A stretch of DNA of 64,000 nt from Hyperoodon ampullatus (GCA_949752795.1 OX457058.1:157049353-157113352), one strand, 5' to 3'; positions 26,164 through 37,480 are shown, counted from the stretch's first letter. A program made the numbers and translations. The notes: generated by a model not told the origin, from the letters alone.

Positions 26164-27089
26164 GAGGTGAATTAGTTATCCCTCTTCTTGTAGAAGACCC
26201 TTTAGCTACCCCTCCTATTGCTACTCGTGCACCTTCCATTACACTCCCCCCTACCTTTCGCCCCCTCCTCACCATTATTGAGACCACCAAAGATTCCCTG
26301 TCCATGACCTCTGAGGCGGGGTTACCTTGCTTGTCGGACCAAGGCAGCGATGGTTGTGATGATGATGGCTTGGTGATATCTGGGTATGGCTCAGGGGAAA
26401 CCTTTGACTCTAACCTGCCCCCTACTGATGATGAAGATTTTTACACCACCTTCTCCTTGGTAACAGATAAGAGTCTTTCCACTTCAATCTTCGAAGGTGG
26501 CTACAAAGCACATGCGCCCAAGTGGGAATCCAAGGACTTTAGACCTAACAAAGTCTCCGAAACTAGTAGGACTACTACCACATCTTTGTCCCCTGAGCTG
26601 ATCCGCTTCACAGCTTCCTCCTCGTCTGGGATGGTGCCCAAATTGCCTGCTGGCAAAATGAATAACCGTGATCTCAAACCCCAGCCTGATATAGTCTTGC
26701 TTCCGTTGCCCACTGCCTATGAGCTAGACAGCACCAAACTGAAGAGCCCACTAATTACTTCCCCCATGTTCCGTAATGTGCCCACAGCAAACCCCACAGA
26801 GCCGGGAGTCAGACGGGTTCCGGGGGCCTCAGAGGTGATCCGGGAGTCGAGCAGTACAACAGGGATGGTCGTCGGCATTGTGGCTGCTGCTGCCCTCTGC
26901 ATCTTGATCCTCCTGTATGCCATGTACAAGTACAGGAACAGGGACGAAGGGTCCTATCAAGTGGACGAGACGCGGAACTACATCAGCAACTCAGCGCAGA
27001 GCAATGGCACGCTCCTCAAGGAGAAGCAGCAGAGCTCGAAGAGCGGCCACAAGAAACAGAAAAACAAGGACAAAGAGTATTATGTGTAA
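26164..27089 (+). CDS. NRXN3: neurexin-3 terminal exon: stalk, transmembrane helix and cytoplasmic tail
   Basis: Neurexin-3 is a presynaptic adhesion molecule that binds neuroligins, LRRTMs and cerebellins across the cleft. This exon encodes only its C-terminal part. The coding sequence starts with the last two bases of a split Gly codon (phase 1) after the acceptor at 26162-26163 and ends with TAA at 27087. The first about 230 residues form a Ser/Thr/Pro-rich stalk with acidic patches ([12 protein letters not shown]) and two S-G dipeptides. Next come the juxtamembrane VIRESSSTT, a transmembrane helix starting [19 protein letters not shown] (about 26865-26924), then [19 protein letters not shown] and the C-terminal PDZ ligand EYYV, which recruits scaffolds such as CASK and Mint. 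The tail text ([19 protein letters not shown]) identifies neurexin-3 rather than 1 or 2. The LNS and EGF ectodomain lies upstream, outside the window. The frame is intact, with no stops or frameshifts. Confidence 0.97.
26433..26466 (+). promoter_or_regulatory. internal alternative acceptor 2 inside the NRXN3 last exon
   Basis: The AG at 26465-26466 is preceded by a pyrimidine-rich stretch and a tactgat branch-like motif. Splicing here would start at 26467, exactly 303 nt (101 codons) inside the exon and in the same phase. A preceding G would create Asp, giving DKSLSTSIF onward. Neurexin-3 isoforms joining at this point are known to me from the family. Use in this species is inferred. Confidence 0.6.
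26750..26787 (+). promoter_or_regulatory. internal alternative acceptor 3 inside the NRXN3 last exon
   Basis: The AG at 26786-26787 follows an actaatt branch-like motif (26750-26756) and a C/T-rich tract. Splicing here would remove 624 nt (208 codons) without a frame change and give ANPTEPG as the first residues after the junction. That matches the canonical short-stalk neurexin-3 form as I recall it. Confidence 0.7.
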
Positions 27090-28370
27090 ACACGACACCA
27101 CTAACGATATGCGAATTTAAAACACAGGATTATTTCTATATAAATATATAAATACTTGGAAAATGAGATTTCACAGATGTCAGAACTGTTCTAACTATGA
27201 GATGGGGTATACCATGACTATGGTGGGGAAAATCATTTTTAAAAGAACACACACAAAGATGTACCTACCTATAAGATTCAGCCATGGCTGCTTTGATTCA
27301 GCCACTGCTCGGAGACAGTTCTTTCTGCCCTGCTGTGTCATAAAGCACACACTTTGCCCTCTGGAGCGAGCAGATGGCTCCCCCCACTTTCGCGGACTTG
27401 GAAGCTTCCTTCTCTTTAGGACCTTTCATCCAAGGTAGAATACTTCATGGCTTACTTGTTCCATAACTCCAAGTGAGTCTGTAATAATGATTGTGAAGCT
27501 TGACTGTAATAATGTTTTTTGTTTTGGTTTAATTATGTAAAAAATGAAAACAAAAAAAAAAGAAAAGAAAAAGGTAAAAACAGAAACAAAAAAAACCCAC
27601 CCTTATCTGGTTCTGGCCAGTGTGTGCGTAACTTTTCAAGATCTGAGGGGAAAAAATGGCTTTTGGGTATTTGTTTATTTTTTGAGAATAACTGGACATA
27701 AGTTAAGAAGAAGAAAAAAAAATCTCAGAAAACAGAAGAGAAACTATTGCCATATGAACTCAAAAGCTACCATGGTGTCCACTCTACATATCAGGTTGTG
27801 GCGTTTCTAGATTCTGTTGTCTATTTCCTATGCGATGCTTTGCTGAACACATAGCAAAATCATGGGATGGATGATAATATTGATTTGAAAAGCTGGTTCC
27901 TCAGGATCAAATTCCAGAATTTGCCACCCAAACCCTGAACAGATGGGGTTAGGGCTGGTTTTATCAGAGCTATTGGCTTTACTTAACAATATTGTTCCTG
28001 TCCATGAGCCCAGCCAAATTGTGGTAAAGGAGAAAGCCCCATAAACTAAAACAGAGCCTTTCCTAGGGAAGGGGAATGGGGGTGGGCTGGATCTGTGACT
28101 GATCAAAATGCATGCAAATATAAAAGAAAAGACAATATAAGATGTCTGTTAAAGAATCAAAACAGACAATAGGGGAGTTCAACTTGTGATGGAACCACAA
28201 AAGGTCACACAAGCCAAACATGGCATGACAGAGTGCAGAATTCATAGTTCTTTCCCCGCCCCCAACATGATAATGTTTTTCCTAGTGATTTAATTTTGCA
28301 GCCTGACATTTATGGATAACTCTGTCCTTCCATTTGCTCATGTCTCCCTTCACCCATCTTTTCTAAAAAT

Positions 28371-28384
28371 AATAAATGAATAAA
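28371..28384 (+). promoter_or_regulatory. proximal polyadenylation signals (two overlapping-spaced AATAAA)
   Basis: AATAAA occurs at 28371-28376 and again at 28379-28384, about 1.3 kb after the stop. A GT-containing gctgctgtgac follows within 20 nt. Confidence 0.4.
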
Positions 28385-28689
28385 GCTGCTGTGACACACA
28401 AAAAATGGAATTTAATAGTATAATATATATAAATAAATATATATACAGATATATTTATCATGGTATGTTTGATGGGATGACTGAAACAGGAAAACTGTTA
28501 AAATCTTGAAGTGGAATGAGAATGTTGTTTTAAAAGAAAATAACAAAACGACAAAAAAGTAAACCTTAAAATGTGAAGTGTGAGTTTAATTTTGTCACAG
28601 TTAACTGTGTCAAAGAGAATAAAAAATCTTCTCAGATTTTGTTTACATATTTTACTACATTTTTGCTGGTATAATTCCTTAGCCACCTG

Positions 28690-28697
28690 TGTACATA
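28690..28697 (+). promoter_or_regulatory. Pumilio-type 3'UTR element
   Basis: TGTACATA matches the Pumilio recognition octamer UGUANAUA, inside the NRXN3 3'UTR. Single short motifs occur by chance, so functional use is only suggested. Confidence 0.3.
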
Positions 28698-28803
28698 CTG
28701 CTTTGAGAACTGTTCTTTCCTTTCTATTTGTTTATTTCAGTTTGTTTGGTTTATGTTCCAGTTGTCTTTCTTTTTGAAAAGAGGAAACAATGTACAGAAA
28801 AAC

Positions 28804-28809
28804 AATAAA
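28804..28809 (+). promoter_or_regulatory. candidate intermediate polyadenylation signal
   Basis: AATAAA is followed closely by cttgttgtgtgg, a GT-rich downstream-element-like stretch. The spacing is short, so usage is uncertain. Confidence 0.35.
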
Positions 28810-29506
28810 CTTGTTGTGTGGCCATACCTATCCCAAAAGCAAGAGAAATATTCACACAAAAGTGAAATGTGTTCTCTTGAGGGTCAGATACATACAGTTT
28901 CTTTTGTACAGATGAAAATCAATCAGCTGTTTAGATTTAGAAATCTACTCTTGCTGGTTTTTGTAAGTTGCATGAATATTTGACTTTGAAAAAGTATCTT
29001 AAAGACATGGGGCAAAAAGCGCAACCTAAACAATGGTAGCCTTTACTAATATGTATGGAAAGAGGTGTTCCTCATTACCTGATATTTCAATGTGTTAAGA
29101 GTTTTGGATTATTTTGTTGTCATTGAAAAAGACAGGATTATAAAGAGATATCAAAGCACGATTTAGATAACCTAAATGGCCCAACCTATATGAAGTTGAT
29201 TATATCTCGATGTCTGTAAAAGATTGCTGTTCTTGGAGTCTTGAGGTCTTGTGAACTGATTTCCTGCTTTCTTTCTTTACATTTTTTATTTGAGTAAAAA
29301 TACATTTATTCCTTTTAGTGTAAGTTTCTATTTGGACAATTTTATGGGAATATGTGCATTCTGTACGTGAGCTTCTATCATATTGCTGTTGTTTTATGAG
29401 CAGACTCTTAAGGAATTTATTTTATGATGTTGTGAAGTTACTGCTTTTTCTTTTTCCTTTTCTCTTTTATTTCACATTTGCATTTTAGTTCAAGGATATG
29501 CTTAGC

Positions 29507-29512
29507 AATAAA
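29507..29512 (+). promoter_or_regulatory. distal polyadenylation signal of NRXN3
   Basis: Canonical AATAAA is followed about 20-40 nt later by a TG/T-rich stretch (tgtatgatgatgtattttt). It is the last such hexamer before clearly intergenic repeat-bearing sequence. Confidence 0.6.
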
Positions 29513-30429
29513 ATGTTCTTCCCAAAAGCTTGTATGATGATGTATTTTTATTTTCCAAACATTTGGTAAAAGACCTTGTACTGGGGCTAAATATGTCATG
29601 TCGAATTAAAAGCCAAGTAATCTAGGACCATGTTCATGTGAAATAAAATATTATAACCAGTTACTAATACTTATATAAACTTATCAAAAGTGACATATTT
29701 GGGGGCTAAACAATTATTGTCTGTCAACTGAGGCATTATTATTTAGATAACTATGGTAAAGTAACCATGGGAAAACACTTTTCTGAACAGGTAAGATGAC
29801 AGAAGCATTGTATTCTGGAAAAAATATTGTTAGATACTATTTTTTTAAATTTTTGGCAACTTTTAAGTATTTGCTGTAAGTTAACAAACTTACAGAACCA
29901 TGTTCATGTTTGAAACACTGGAAAGCTTTAAATGCATTTTTTCCAAGCCTCCCGCCATATTGAAATTTTTTAGAAAAGTACTAAATCCAAAGTCAAAATT
30001 TAAATGAGTGCTTACATTTTAACAGCTTCTTTCTAGATTTTCAGATTACAAAATTCTGCAAACATTCATTATAGCTGGAACCTTTCTCATATCTCAGATG
30101 TCCTTGATATGCTGGTTCATTAAGCACATGCTTACTTTGCCAACTGGATAATCCATCATGATATTCTACATTTTTCACCATGATCTAGAAATGTGAGTTA
30201 ACTGAACACCTGTACTCTAGCCATATATTGGTTACCAATTTTTAAAGAGTTAGAATTAAAAGCAAATATAGTTAACCCTGTTCCTTCAGATTTCACTGGT
30301 GGAATGGTTATGCTATTAACTTTCATGGAAATGGAAAAAAATAAGGCTCAATGAGGTCAAACTATGGAAAGTTCCTTTTTTGATTCCTGCCTCAGATAAT
30401 TTACATGAAGCAATCATTTATCAATGCCC

Positions 30430-30600
30430 ATGATATGCCAGATACTATGTTAAGTGTTTTGGCTTATGTAGTTTGTTTAATGCCTGAGTGGTAGATAGCA
30501 TTTTCCTCATCTTAAAGATGAGGAAACAAAGACATGACGAGCTTAAGGACAACTTGGCTAGTACATTTCTAATCATGTTAAAAGTCAGGCCTTGCTGACC
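30430..30600 (-). repeat. MIR SINE
   Basis: Contains tttcctcatcttaaagatga, then ggaaacaaagacatgacgag and ttggctagtacatttctaat in antisense MIR order. Confidence 0.55.
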
Positions 30601-30609
30601 TGGAGGTCA

Positions 30610-30845
30610 GTGGGATGTCGTGAAAAGGGTACAGGCACTGAGGCCAGACACAGCTGAGTTGTTACCCCAGCTGGACTATTCACTGTGTGTGGACAACTTC
30701 ACTATGTCTCTGAGATTTGACTTCCTCATCTGAAAAATGTGACACCTCAATGACCTTGCCTCACAATATAGTTTGGGTAAAAAAAATTGAAATAATGTGT
30801 TTTAATTGTGATTGTTACAGAGTAGGGGCTCAACAAGGTTAGTCT
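30610..30845 (+). repeat. MIR SINE
   Basis: Sense MIR order: tggactattcactgtgtgtg, gacttcctcatctgaaaaat, and agagtaggggctcaacaagg. Confidence 0.65.
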
Positions 30846-31319
30846 CCATCACTTGAGTTCTGTGCTAGTCATTTACAATAGCTGCCTTCTAGAATTACAA
30901 ATTCTACAATAAATTCTATAATAAAAAGATTTATTTAGTAATTGTCAAGAAATATTGCCAAGTCATGACTTGGATTTACTAGCTATAATTGATAAAACTA
31001 GTATTTTCTAATCATATACTTTGATTGAGGGCATGACTGCAACTAGTAAACGTGTTATTGACAACTGGTAGCATGAATCTGTCTGACAGCATATTTTAAG
31101 CAAGTGGCCAAAAATTAGGGTAAGTAAAGAAGCTACAGATTTGAGAAAATGTTCAACTTCCAGAGAAATTCTGAGACGATGGTTAATGTGGTAGATTCAT
31201 CAGGATCTAAGTGGCATTTGCTCAGATACTTTGGTTAATGTCCATGAGCAGAAATAATTTGTCATTATCTCCATGAGGGAGTACTGAGATGGTACCATCC
31301 CTTTCCAGTGTGTTTAACT

Positions 31320-31565
31320 TTGGCCACAGGCTTTGGAATCAGAAAAGCTTAGTTCAAATCTTGGCTCTGAATCCTGGGTCTGTCCTTTACCAGCTGTGAA
31401 ACCTTGAGTAAAGTGTGCAGTGACTCTAACTTCATCCATGAAACTGGAATGATATGGCCTCCTCTTAGTGCTATTCTATAGTTAAATGAGCTAATGTGTA
31501 TACAAGTGCCTGGTTATAAGCACAGTGTCTGGCCGATAGCCCTCAAACAGCAATGCCTAAATTGT
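31320..31565 (+). repeat. MIR SINE
   Basis: Long, well-ordered copy: ggctttggaatcagaaaagc, cttggctctgaatcctgggt, accagctgtgaaaccttgag, taaatgagctaatgtgtata, and agcacagtgtctggccgata. Confidence 0.75.
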
Positions 31566-33029
31566 CTTATTAATCATCTGTTATTATCCTAGAAGAAAAA
31601 TAATATAAAATTCTTCCTTAACATCTACAGAAGTTACATATAGGAGAGCCCCAGAACAATCATATGACTTTTGTAACCTAACATCATAATTGTTTTTATC
31701 CCTCTTACAGTTGAAATCACATCGATTTATTGATTCTTTGAGCTCTCCTTGAGTTTTCCACCAGAAATATGCCTACCCTTGTAAAGCTCTTTACCTCAAT
31801 CAACTCCTTCAGTATAGAGGCCATAGAAAGTTTCAAATGGTAAACTATTATTTACCTCAAAGGACAGTCTTCCATGCTTCCCAAATCATAGTTATTATTG
31901 CCTTAGACACACCTTCAAAATTCTAGATTAGCTTTCCTTCCACAGACTTTCTAAGTGTCACTATTTAATGTGTAATCCATTTACTCTTTTGATAATTCAA
32001 CAAACATTTACTGAACACTCATGTGCCTGCCAATCTACTATTGGCTATTGTCACTTTGTTTCAATGAAAGCAGAAAATGGAAATGGGAATTTTAAGCCTT
32101 TTTACCTCTTGTATAGATCCAGATAGGCCCAGGTTCTCTTCCCCCATATTCAAGTTGAAGTTTGATTTTTCTCCAAAAATATCCCAAGCTGTATTTGTCC
32201 CAGTTGAATTGAAATCTGGATACTGTTTGAGATTAGTTTGATGATTAATGTATTTATTAGGCATTATTAAATGATTACTATGTCTTAAATTGAGAGGGTT
32301 AATGAGTTTATAATCTACTAAGGGTTGCACAATCAAGCTGTCAAAGTTCAAGTGCAAACTAAGCTCTTTGGGGGTTCAGAAGAAATAACTTATGGTTAGG
32401 TTTCACAGAGGAGGTGACATATTAGGTAAACCTTGAAAAATTGATAGGCAGAGATCAGAGCTGCATGCCATCCCAAGCAAAGTACTGAAGTAGGAGGCAG
32501 TAGGTCAAAACCATAATTTGGATGGATCACAGATTGTATAAAGTACACTAGTGGAAGATATGGCTCAGGAGGTTTTCGAAATTTGTTAGTGAAAGAGAAA
32601 AGAGAGACAAGAGAATGTCTTGAGAAGTTCTCAAGGTCAAGAGTTAATTTGTCATTGAGTGAAGAGGACACAGGAGGAGAAAGGCAATAACTGATACACT
32701 CTCAGAGAGGGTGAAAGATTATTGGAGTGATCAAGTTTCCAGATAGAGGTGTTACTCTGAACAGAGAGGGGGTAAGCTGTTCTTCTGATAGAGTAATGAA
32801 GGAGAAAATGGAATCAGAAACTGACATATTGCAGTGGAGGTGACAGAATATGGGACAGCTATAGTCACAGAACCTCAATATTCTAGGTAAATCAAAGGCA
32901 AGTTATGTACCTAATAGTGAGGCTGTGAGCACGTGGCAGGAGTCTGTTGACAACCTGTTAGGTAGGCAGTTGATGAAAGTGTTTGTTAGAAGTTGGCTGT
33001 CTTTATCTGGCATTAATAGCAATACTTTA

Positions 33030-33344
33030 ACACAGATGTAGAGAATGGACTTGAGGACATGGGGAGGGGGAAGGGTAAGCTGGGAAGAAGTGAGAGAGTG
33101 GCATGGACATATATACACTACCAAATGTAAAGTCAATAGCTAGTGGGAAGCAGTCACATAGCACAGGGAGATCAGCTCGGTGCTCTGTGACCACCTAGAG
33201 GGGTGGGATAGGGAGGGTGGGAGGGAGACGCAAGAGGGAGGAGATATGAGGATATATGTATATGTATGGCTGATTCACTTTGTTATAAAGCAGAAACTAA
33301 CACACCATTGTAGAGCAATTATATTCCAATAAAGATGTTAAAAA
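33030..33344 (+). mobile_element. 5'-truncated LINE-1 (cetartiodactyl L1 3' end)
   Basis: About 315 bp of L1 3'UTR-type sequence: gacttgaggacatggggagg, gggagatcagctcggtgctc, a G-rich gggtgggagggagacgcaag stretch, ttgttataaagcagaaacta and a terminal caataaagatgttaaaaaa tail. A 15-bp target-site duplication aatagcaatacttta flanks it at 33015-33029 and 33345-33359. No coding capacity. Confidence 0.95.
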
Positions 33345-33521
33345 AATAGCAATACTTTATATTTTTGCAATATTTCTTTTATATTTCATGACTTGAAATC
33401 CAATCTTGTGGTTCCAAATTTAAAGCTCTTTCAATTATGTAATGGTGGCTCTAGAGAAACAAGTCATTTTATACTTCTTCTTCAGAGCATTTGGAGCTAA
33501 GGAAGAGCATGATAAGATGTT

Positions 33522-33906
33522 GTGTTAGGCTACTCAGGGTGCCATAACAAAATGCCATAGGTTGGGTGGCTTAAACAACAGAAGTTTTTTCCCCACAGTT
33601 CTGGAGGCTGGAAGTCCCAGATCAAGATCCGGCAGGACTCCTTTTTTGGTGAGGACCTTCTTCCTGGTTTACAGATGACCACCTTCTCACCCTGTACTCA
33701 TATGACCTTTCTTCTGTGCATGTGCAAGAAAGAAAAGATCTCTCCCTCTTCGTATAAGGCCACAGTCTTATCAGATCATGTCCCCACCCTTAGGACCTCA
33801 TTTAACTTTACCTCCTAAAGATCCTATCTCCAAATACAATCACACTGGGGGGTTAGGACTTCGGCATATTAATTTGGGGGGTGGCAGACACAATTCAGTC
33901 CACCAT
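33522..33906 (+). repeat. ancient mammalian interspersed repeat, family not assigned
   Basis: Reads tgttaggctactcagggtgc, cataacaaaatgccataggt, cacagttctggaggctggaa, then aggacctcatttaactttac, atcctatctccaaatacaat and aattcagtccaccata. The pattern is common in mammalian genomes. The TG...CA-like ends suggest an LTR-type or composite element, but I cannot name the family with confidence. Confidence 0.6.
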
Positions 33907-34199
33907 AGATATACATGGTGTTGGGAATTGGTAAGGTGAAAATTTTCAAGGCTCAAAGGAGTCAAGGAATCCAGAAGAAACTCTAGCCTTGTTGATGTGA
34001 GTACATGTGCTAGGTAGAAGAGCAAATAAATCCAAGAGAGACTAAACAGAGCAGAATAGGATCGTAGGAATAGGGACCAGGATTTGAAAGCAGTGTTAGG
34101 GTTGTATAGTTGTATGAGAGGCCCTAGAAGACAGGAACAGCTAAAGGAAAGCCAGAGGCAAATTTGGAAATAAATTAATAGTGTGAACTTCAGAGACTA

Positions 34200-34440
34200 T
34201 GTTAAGGTACATGGTTTCTGGAGTCAGAATGCGATGGCATGTATTCTGGTGCTGTAACTTTGGATAAATTACTTAGTCTACATAAGACTCAGGTTTCATT
34301 CCTATAAAAGGAAATTATAATATTACCTATTGTGTAGGTTTGTCAGAAAAGGTTAAATAAAATAATGCATGGGAAAATGCTTACTTAGCTTATACCTGAC
34401 ACATAATAAACCTTAATAGAAGTTGATCATTATTACAATT
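34200..34440 (+). repeat. MIR SINE
   Basis: Sense order: tggtttctggagtcagaatg, actttggataaattacttag, catgggaaaatgcttactta, and acctgacacataataaacct. Confidence 0.65.
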
Positions 34441-34819
34441 TGGCCTCATTATCTGACTCAGGCAGGATCAAAGTTAGCTGCTATTTGCATGGCTAGCCAG
34501 CACCAGAAACTGCATAAATATATGGGTTAGGCAATCACTCTATTTTCCTACTTCTTTCCTTTGCCAAGAAAATACAAAGTGCAGTTGCTTGCTCATTGGC
34601 AAAGTTTCCCCTTTACTACCACTGAAGTTCTCTGCTTCCAGGATCCAGCTTGGATTATGCCCAGGGAAGGCTCACATCCTGAGATTTTCACTCCTCGCCT
34701 GGGTTTCTAGTCCTCGGATTCCTGTGACAGTTGGTCAATTAAACACCAGGAAGCCAAGAGGTCTTCAGAGAACCTTCACCATTTTAGTGATATGCATTAT
34801 TTTTTTTTAATATTTTATT

Positions 34820-34975
34820 TTATCATGAACGCTTAACATGAGATTTACCCTCTAATCAACAAGTATAAAATTTCAGTTAAGAAGAATAAGTTCTAGAGCT
34901 ATGCTGTACAACATTGAACCTACAGTCAACAATACTGTGTTGTACACTTAAAAGTTCATGATCTTTCTTAAACTC
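34820..34975 (-). repeat. old L1M 3'-end fragment, rearranged
   Basis: Contains cttaacatgagatttaccct and, separately, tagagctatgctgtacaaca and caacaatactgtgttgtaca, both known from old L1 3'UTRs but in mixed orientation. Suggests an inverted or rearranged copy. Confidence 0.45.
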
Positions 34976-36630
34976 TAAATTTGTTCGGTTAATCACCTTG
35001 AACTGAATTTGAATCTTTGTATATATGCACATAAAGCATAAGAGCACAAATTCAAGAAAAATTAAAATTTTTCTAAATAAATTTGAACTTTTTCCCTCAC
35101 TTACATCCAGTAGAACAATTTATTAATTGTATTCCAGTGGGTCAGTGAACACTGATAAACATAGTAATTAACTGCACCTGGTCCATCAGCAAAATGATAA
35201 CCTAGTCACACAGACCTTCATCTCCAAAGCAGAAAGGACCATGGTCCCCTCTTCCATGCCAGAGATCTCTGTGTATTTTGGGTTTGTTTTTAATTTGACT
35301 TTTTACTGTGAACATTTTCAAATATTTTCAAAAGTAAAGAGACTAGTATAACAAAACCCCCATTTATTCATTATCTAATTTCAAGAATTGTTAGTGTTTC
35401 GCTATCCTTGTTTTATCTATGCCCACCTCTCCATGAAAGAATGTCTTTTAATACCACACAATGTTAAGAAACACAAAAGAAGCATTAAAAGAATAGTTTT
35501 TGTTGGGTCTCTTGACCTGAGTCTTATTCTTGTTCAATGTGTTTCAGAGTAACTAAACCTAACACTCTTTCCAATGGACAATTAATGGCCTGATTCCAGT
35601 TCTTTATTCAATGACAACATGAAAGACAAGATTAACTGCTAAGTAGACTCTTCACCATTTAATGAGATTGCCTGAAAACTGAAAGGATTTTTCAGCTTGT
35701 ACGTATTTCAATTCAACTGTGTTTGATCACTTTTTGAAATGAATAGAGAAGTCTATATATTATATACAGCTGCTTAATCTTTTGTGAAATGTGACATTTT
35801 GGACTAGAATCCATGTTCTCCTTCAAGGGAATGGGAAGGGAGACTACTACTTATTTGCACCTGTGGAAGCTAAGAAATTCTCAGTTTTACCTCTAGAAAT
35901 GTGATCACAAATCTGCTAGCATTTTTCCCTAAGATTATATTCATGTATTTGCAATAACTGTAACTACACTGAATTTGCATGAGTCTACATAGAAGAGATA
36001 GATCATTAAGCACATTCTCAAGTTATAATGTTATCACTGCTCCACTGTCGGTTGAAAATCATGATTTTCTCTTCTTTGCTCTCACTCACTGCAATTTTTG
36101 GCCTAGAATTTTCATCATAAAAGTATTATGAGAGAGAGAGAGAGAAAGTTATTTATAGACTATTTGATAGTCTTCTTTTCCATCGAAAAGTCAAAATAAG
36201 TGTTAGGAAAAATGGATAGAACCACCACAAACTCTTGCTTCTTGGTTTCATGGGGAGAATGAAACCAAGAAAGAAGAGTAGGTTTCAACAAGTAAACCAC
36301 TTTCCTGTTTCTACTCTGTGCTCAGCCGTTTGCCCATTTATTTATTTATTTATTAAAAAAAATTTTTTTTGCAGCAGTTGGGGGAGCCTAAATATTCTTC
36401 TTAAAACAAACAAACAATAAAGGTTGTCTAGGTTTGCAAGGAAGGACAATTAGGCAGGGTGAGGAGTGGAGTGCAAGGTAGTTTAAATTAAGGGTATCAT
36501 TAAAACTGAAAAACTAAAATTTCTTTAGTATTATGGTGTAGTTTTTGATGTTAATACATCACCCAGGAAAACGTGCTTATGTGCACACATGGGCATGAGT
36601 AACCAGATCTGGGGTTTTTTTGTTTGTTTG
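34976..36630. other. intergenic stretch without recognised genes
   Basis: AT-rich. 35280-35430 resembles an old LINE-type repeat (aacattttcaaatattttca, then agactagtataacaaaaccc) of unassigned family. A (GA)n tract lies at 36129-36146 and a (TTTA)n tract near 36338. Nothing else stands out. Confidence 0.6.
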
Positions 36631-36633
36631 GGA

Positions 36634-37480
36634 TTTTTTTTTTGCAAAAAGCTTTATTGTTTCCATTTGGCCCAAGGCTTGGGAGAGAGCTCCAGGGCGG
36701 TTACAAAGCTGCCTAGTGGCGGCAGAGAGAGGCTTCAGGCAGATGCCCTGACACCATCGGGGCTCCTAAAAGGCCACTGGGCTTTGGCTCCTAGTCATGC
36801 TTGAAATTGAGCCTTTGGAAGAGATACTCATCCAGCCCAGTCTGCGGAGGTTAGCCAGGTGGTCATAGTCTTCTTGATGAGTTTCAGCTGCTCCTCCAGG
36901 AAGCAGCTCTCCCGGAAGTCAAAGAGGTGAGGGTCTGCCTGCGCAGAGCCCAGGACATGCCGGTCCACGAGGGCCTGATTCAGGTTCTTCTCCATGAGAA
37001 TGGTGGCTTCCCTCGCGTCCTGGGTTTTACCCACTCATCTTGGGAGGCCTTCTGCTCGTCCTGGAAGAGGGCGTGGCTGCCTCGCTGGTTTTGCATTTTC
37101 AAGAGACGCTAGGCACCCTCACGCTTCTCTTCGGCCAATTCACAGAACACGTGGTCCACGCCTTCCAAAGCCACATCGTCGCGGTGGAAATAGAAGCCCA
37201 GAGAGAGGTAGGTGTAGGAGGCCCGCAGATGCATGTTGACCTTGGTGGAATAATTCCGACGAATCTAGGAGCTCATGGTTTATTGGTAATACGGAGCTAT
37301 GCTCAAAAAATGGTGTTGGCTAGTCTGGGTGACCAAGGATAGCTGAGTGGCAGATTCCTAAGGTTGCAAAGGAAAAAAGGTTGGAGGGTGGTCAGAGGCT
37401 GGAGCAAGGGGCGTTGCTGGGTCTGTTTCATCCAAACGCTGTTGAAGCAAGAGACAGATCTGCAGGACTGCTGAGCACCC
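36634..37480 (-). pseudogene. FTL: processed ferritin light-chain (FTL) pseudogene
   Basis: The minus strand matches ferritin light chain along its full intronless length. The ATG is at 37276-37274 followed by MSS, then [46 protein letters not shown] and [10 protein letters not shown], ending EYLFQRLNFKHD with TAG at 36793-36791. It is not functional. Codon 4 is TAG (37267-37265), a second in-frame TAG replaces Glu at 37111-37109, about eight codons are missing after NYST, and single-base frameshifts occur near 37031 and again after LKLIKK. The retrocopy carries a 3' AATAAA (36658-36653), a poly(A) tail seen as poly(T) at 36634-36643, and 5'UTR sequence including the iron-responsive element. 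The parent encodes the light subunit of the cytosolic iron-storage shell. This copy has no evident promoter. Confidence 0.95.
37421..37456 (-). promoter_or_regulatory. remnant iron-responsive element in the FTL pseudogene 5'UTR
   Basis: The minus strand reads tgtctcttgcttcaacagcg then tttggatgaaacagac, collinear with the ferritin IRE hairpin. The loop that should be CAGTGN reads CAGCGT, so iron-regulatory-protein binding would be expected to be weakened. Shows the retrocopy derived from a nearly full-length mRNA. Confidence 0.8.

Larger units (their letters stand above)
27090..29530 (+). other. NRXN3: NRXN3 3' untranslated region
   Basis: About 2.4 kb of AT-rich sequence follows the stop codon with no recognised SINE or LINE insertion. 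It ends just after AATAAA at 29507, which is followed by a GT/T-rich stretch. Earlier AATAAA hexamers at 28371, 28379 and 28804 could give shorter forms. The AT-dinucleotide-rich segment 28410-28460 and A/T homopolymers are typical of long neuronal UTRs. The end point is inferred from the hexamer. Confidence 0.75.
29531..33014. other. intergenic region downstream of NRXN3
   Basis: No gene seen. Mostly unique AT-rich sequence with three MIR copies (about 30.4, 30.6 and 31.3 kb), annotated separately. Confidence 0.7.
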
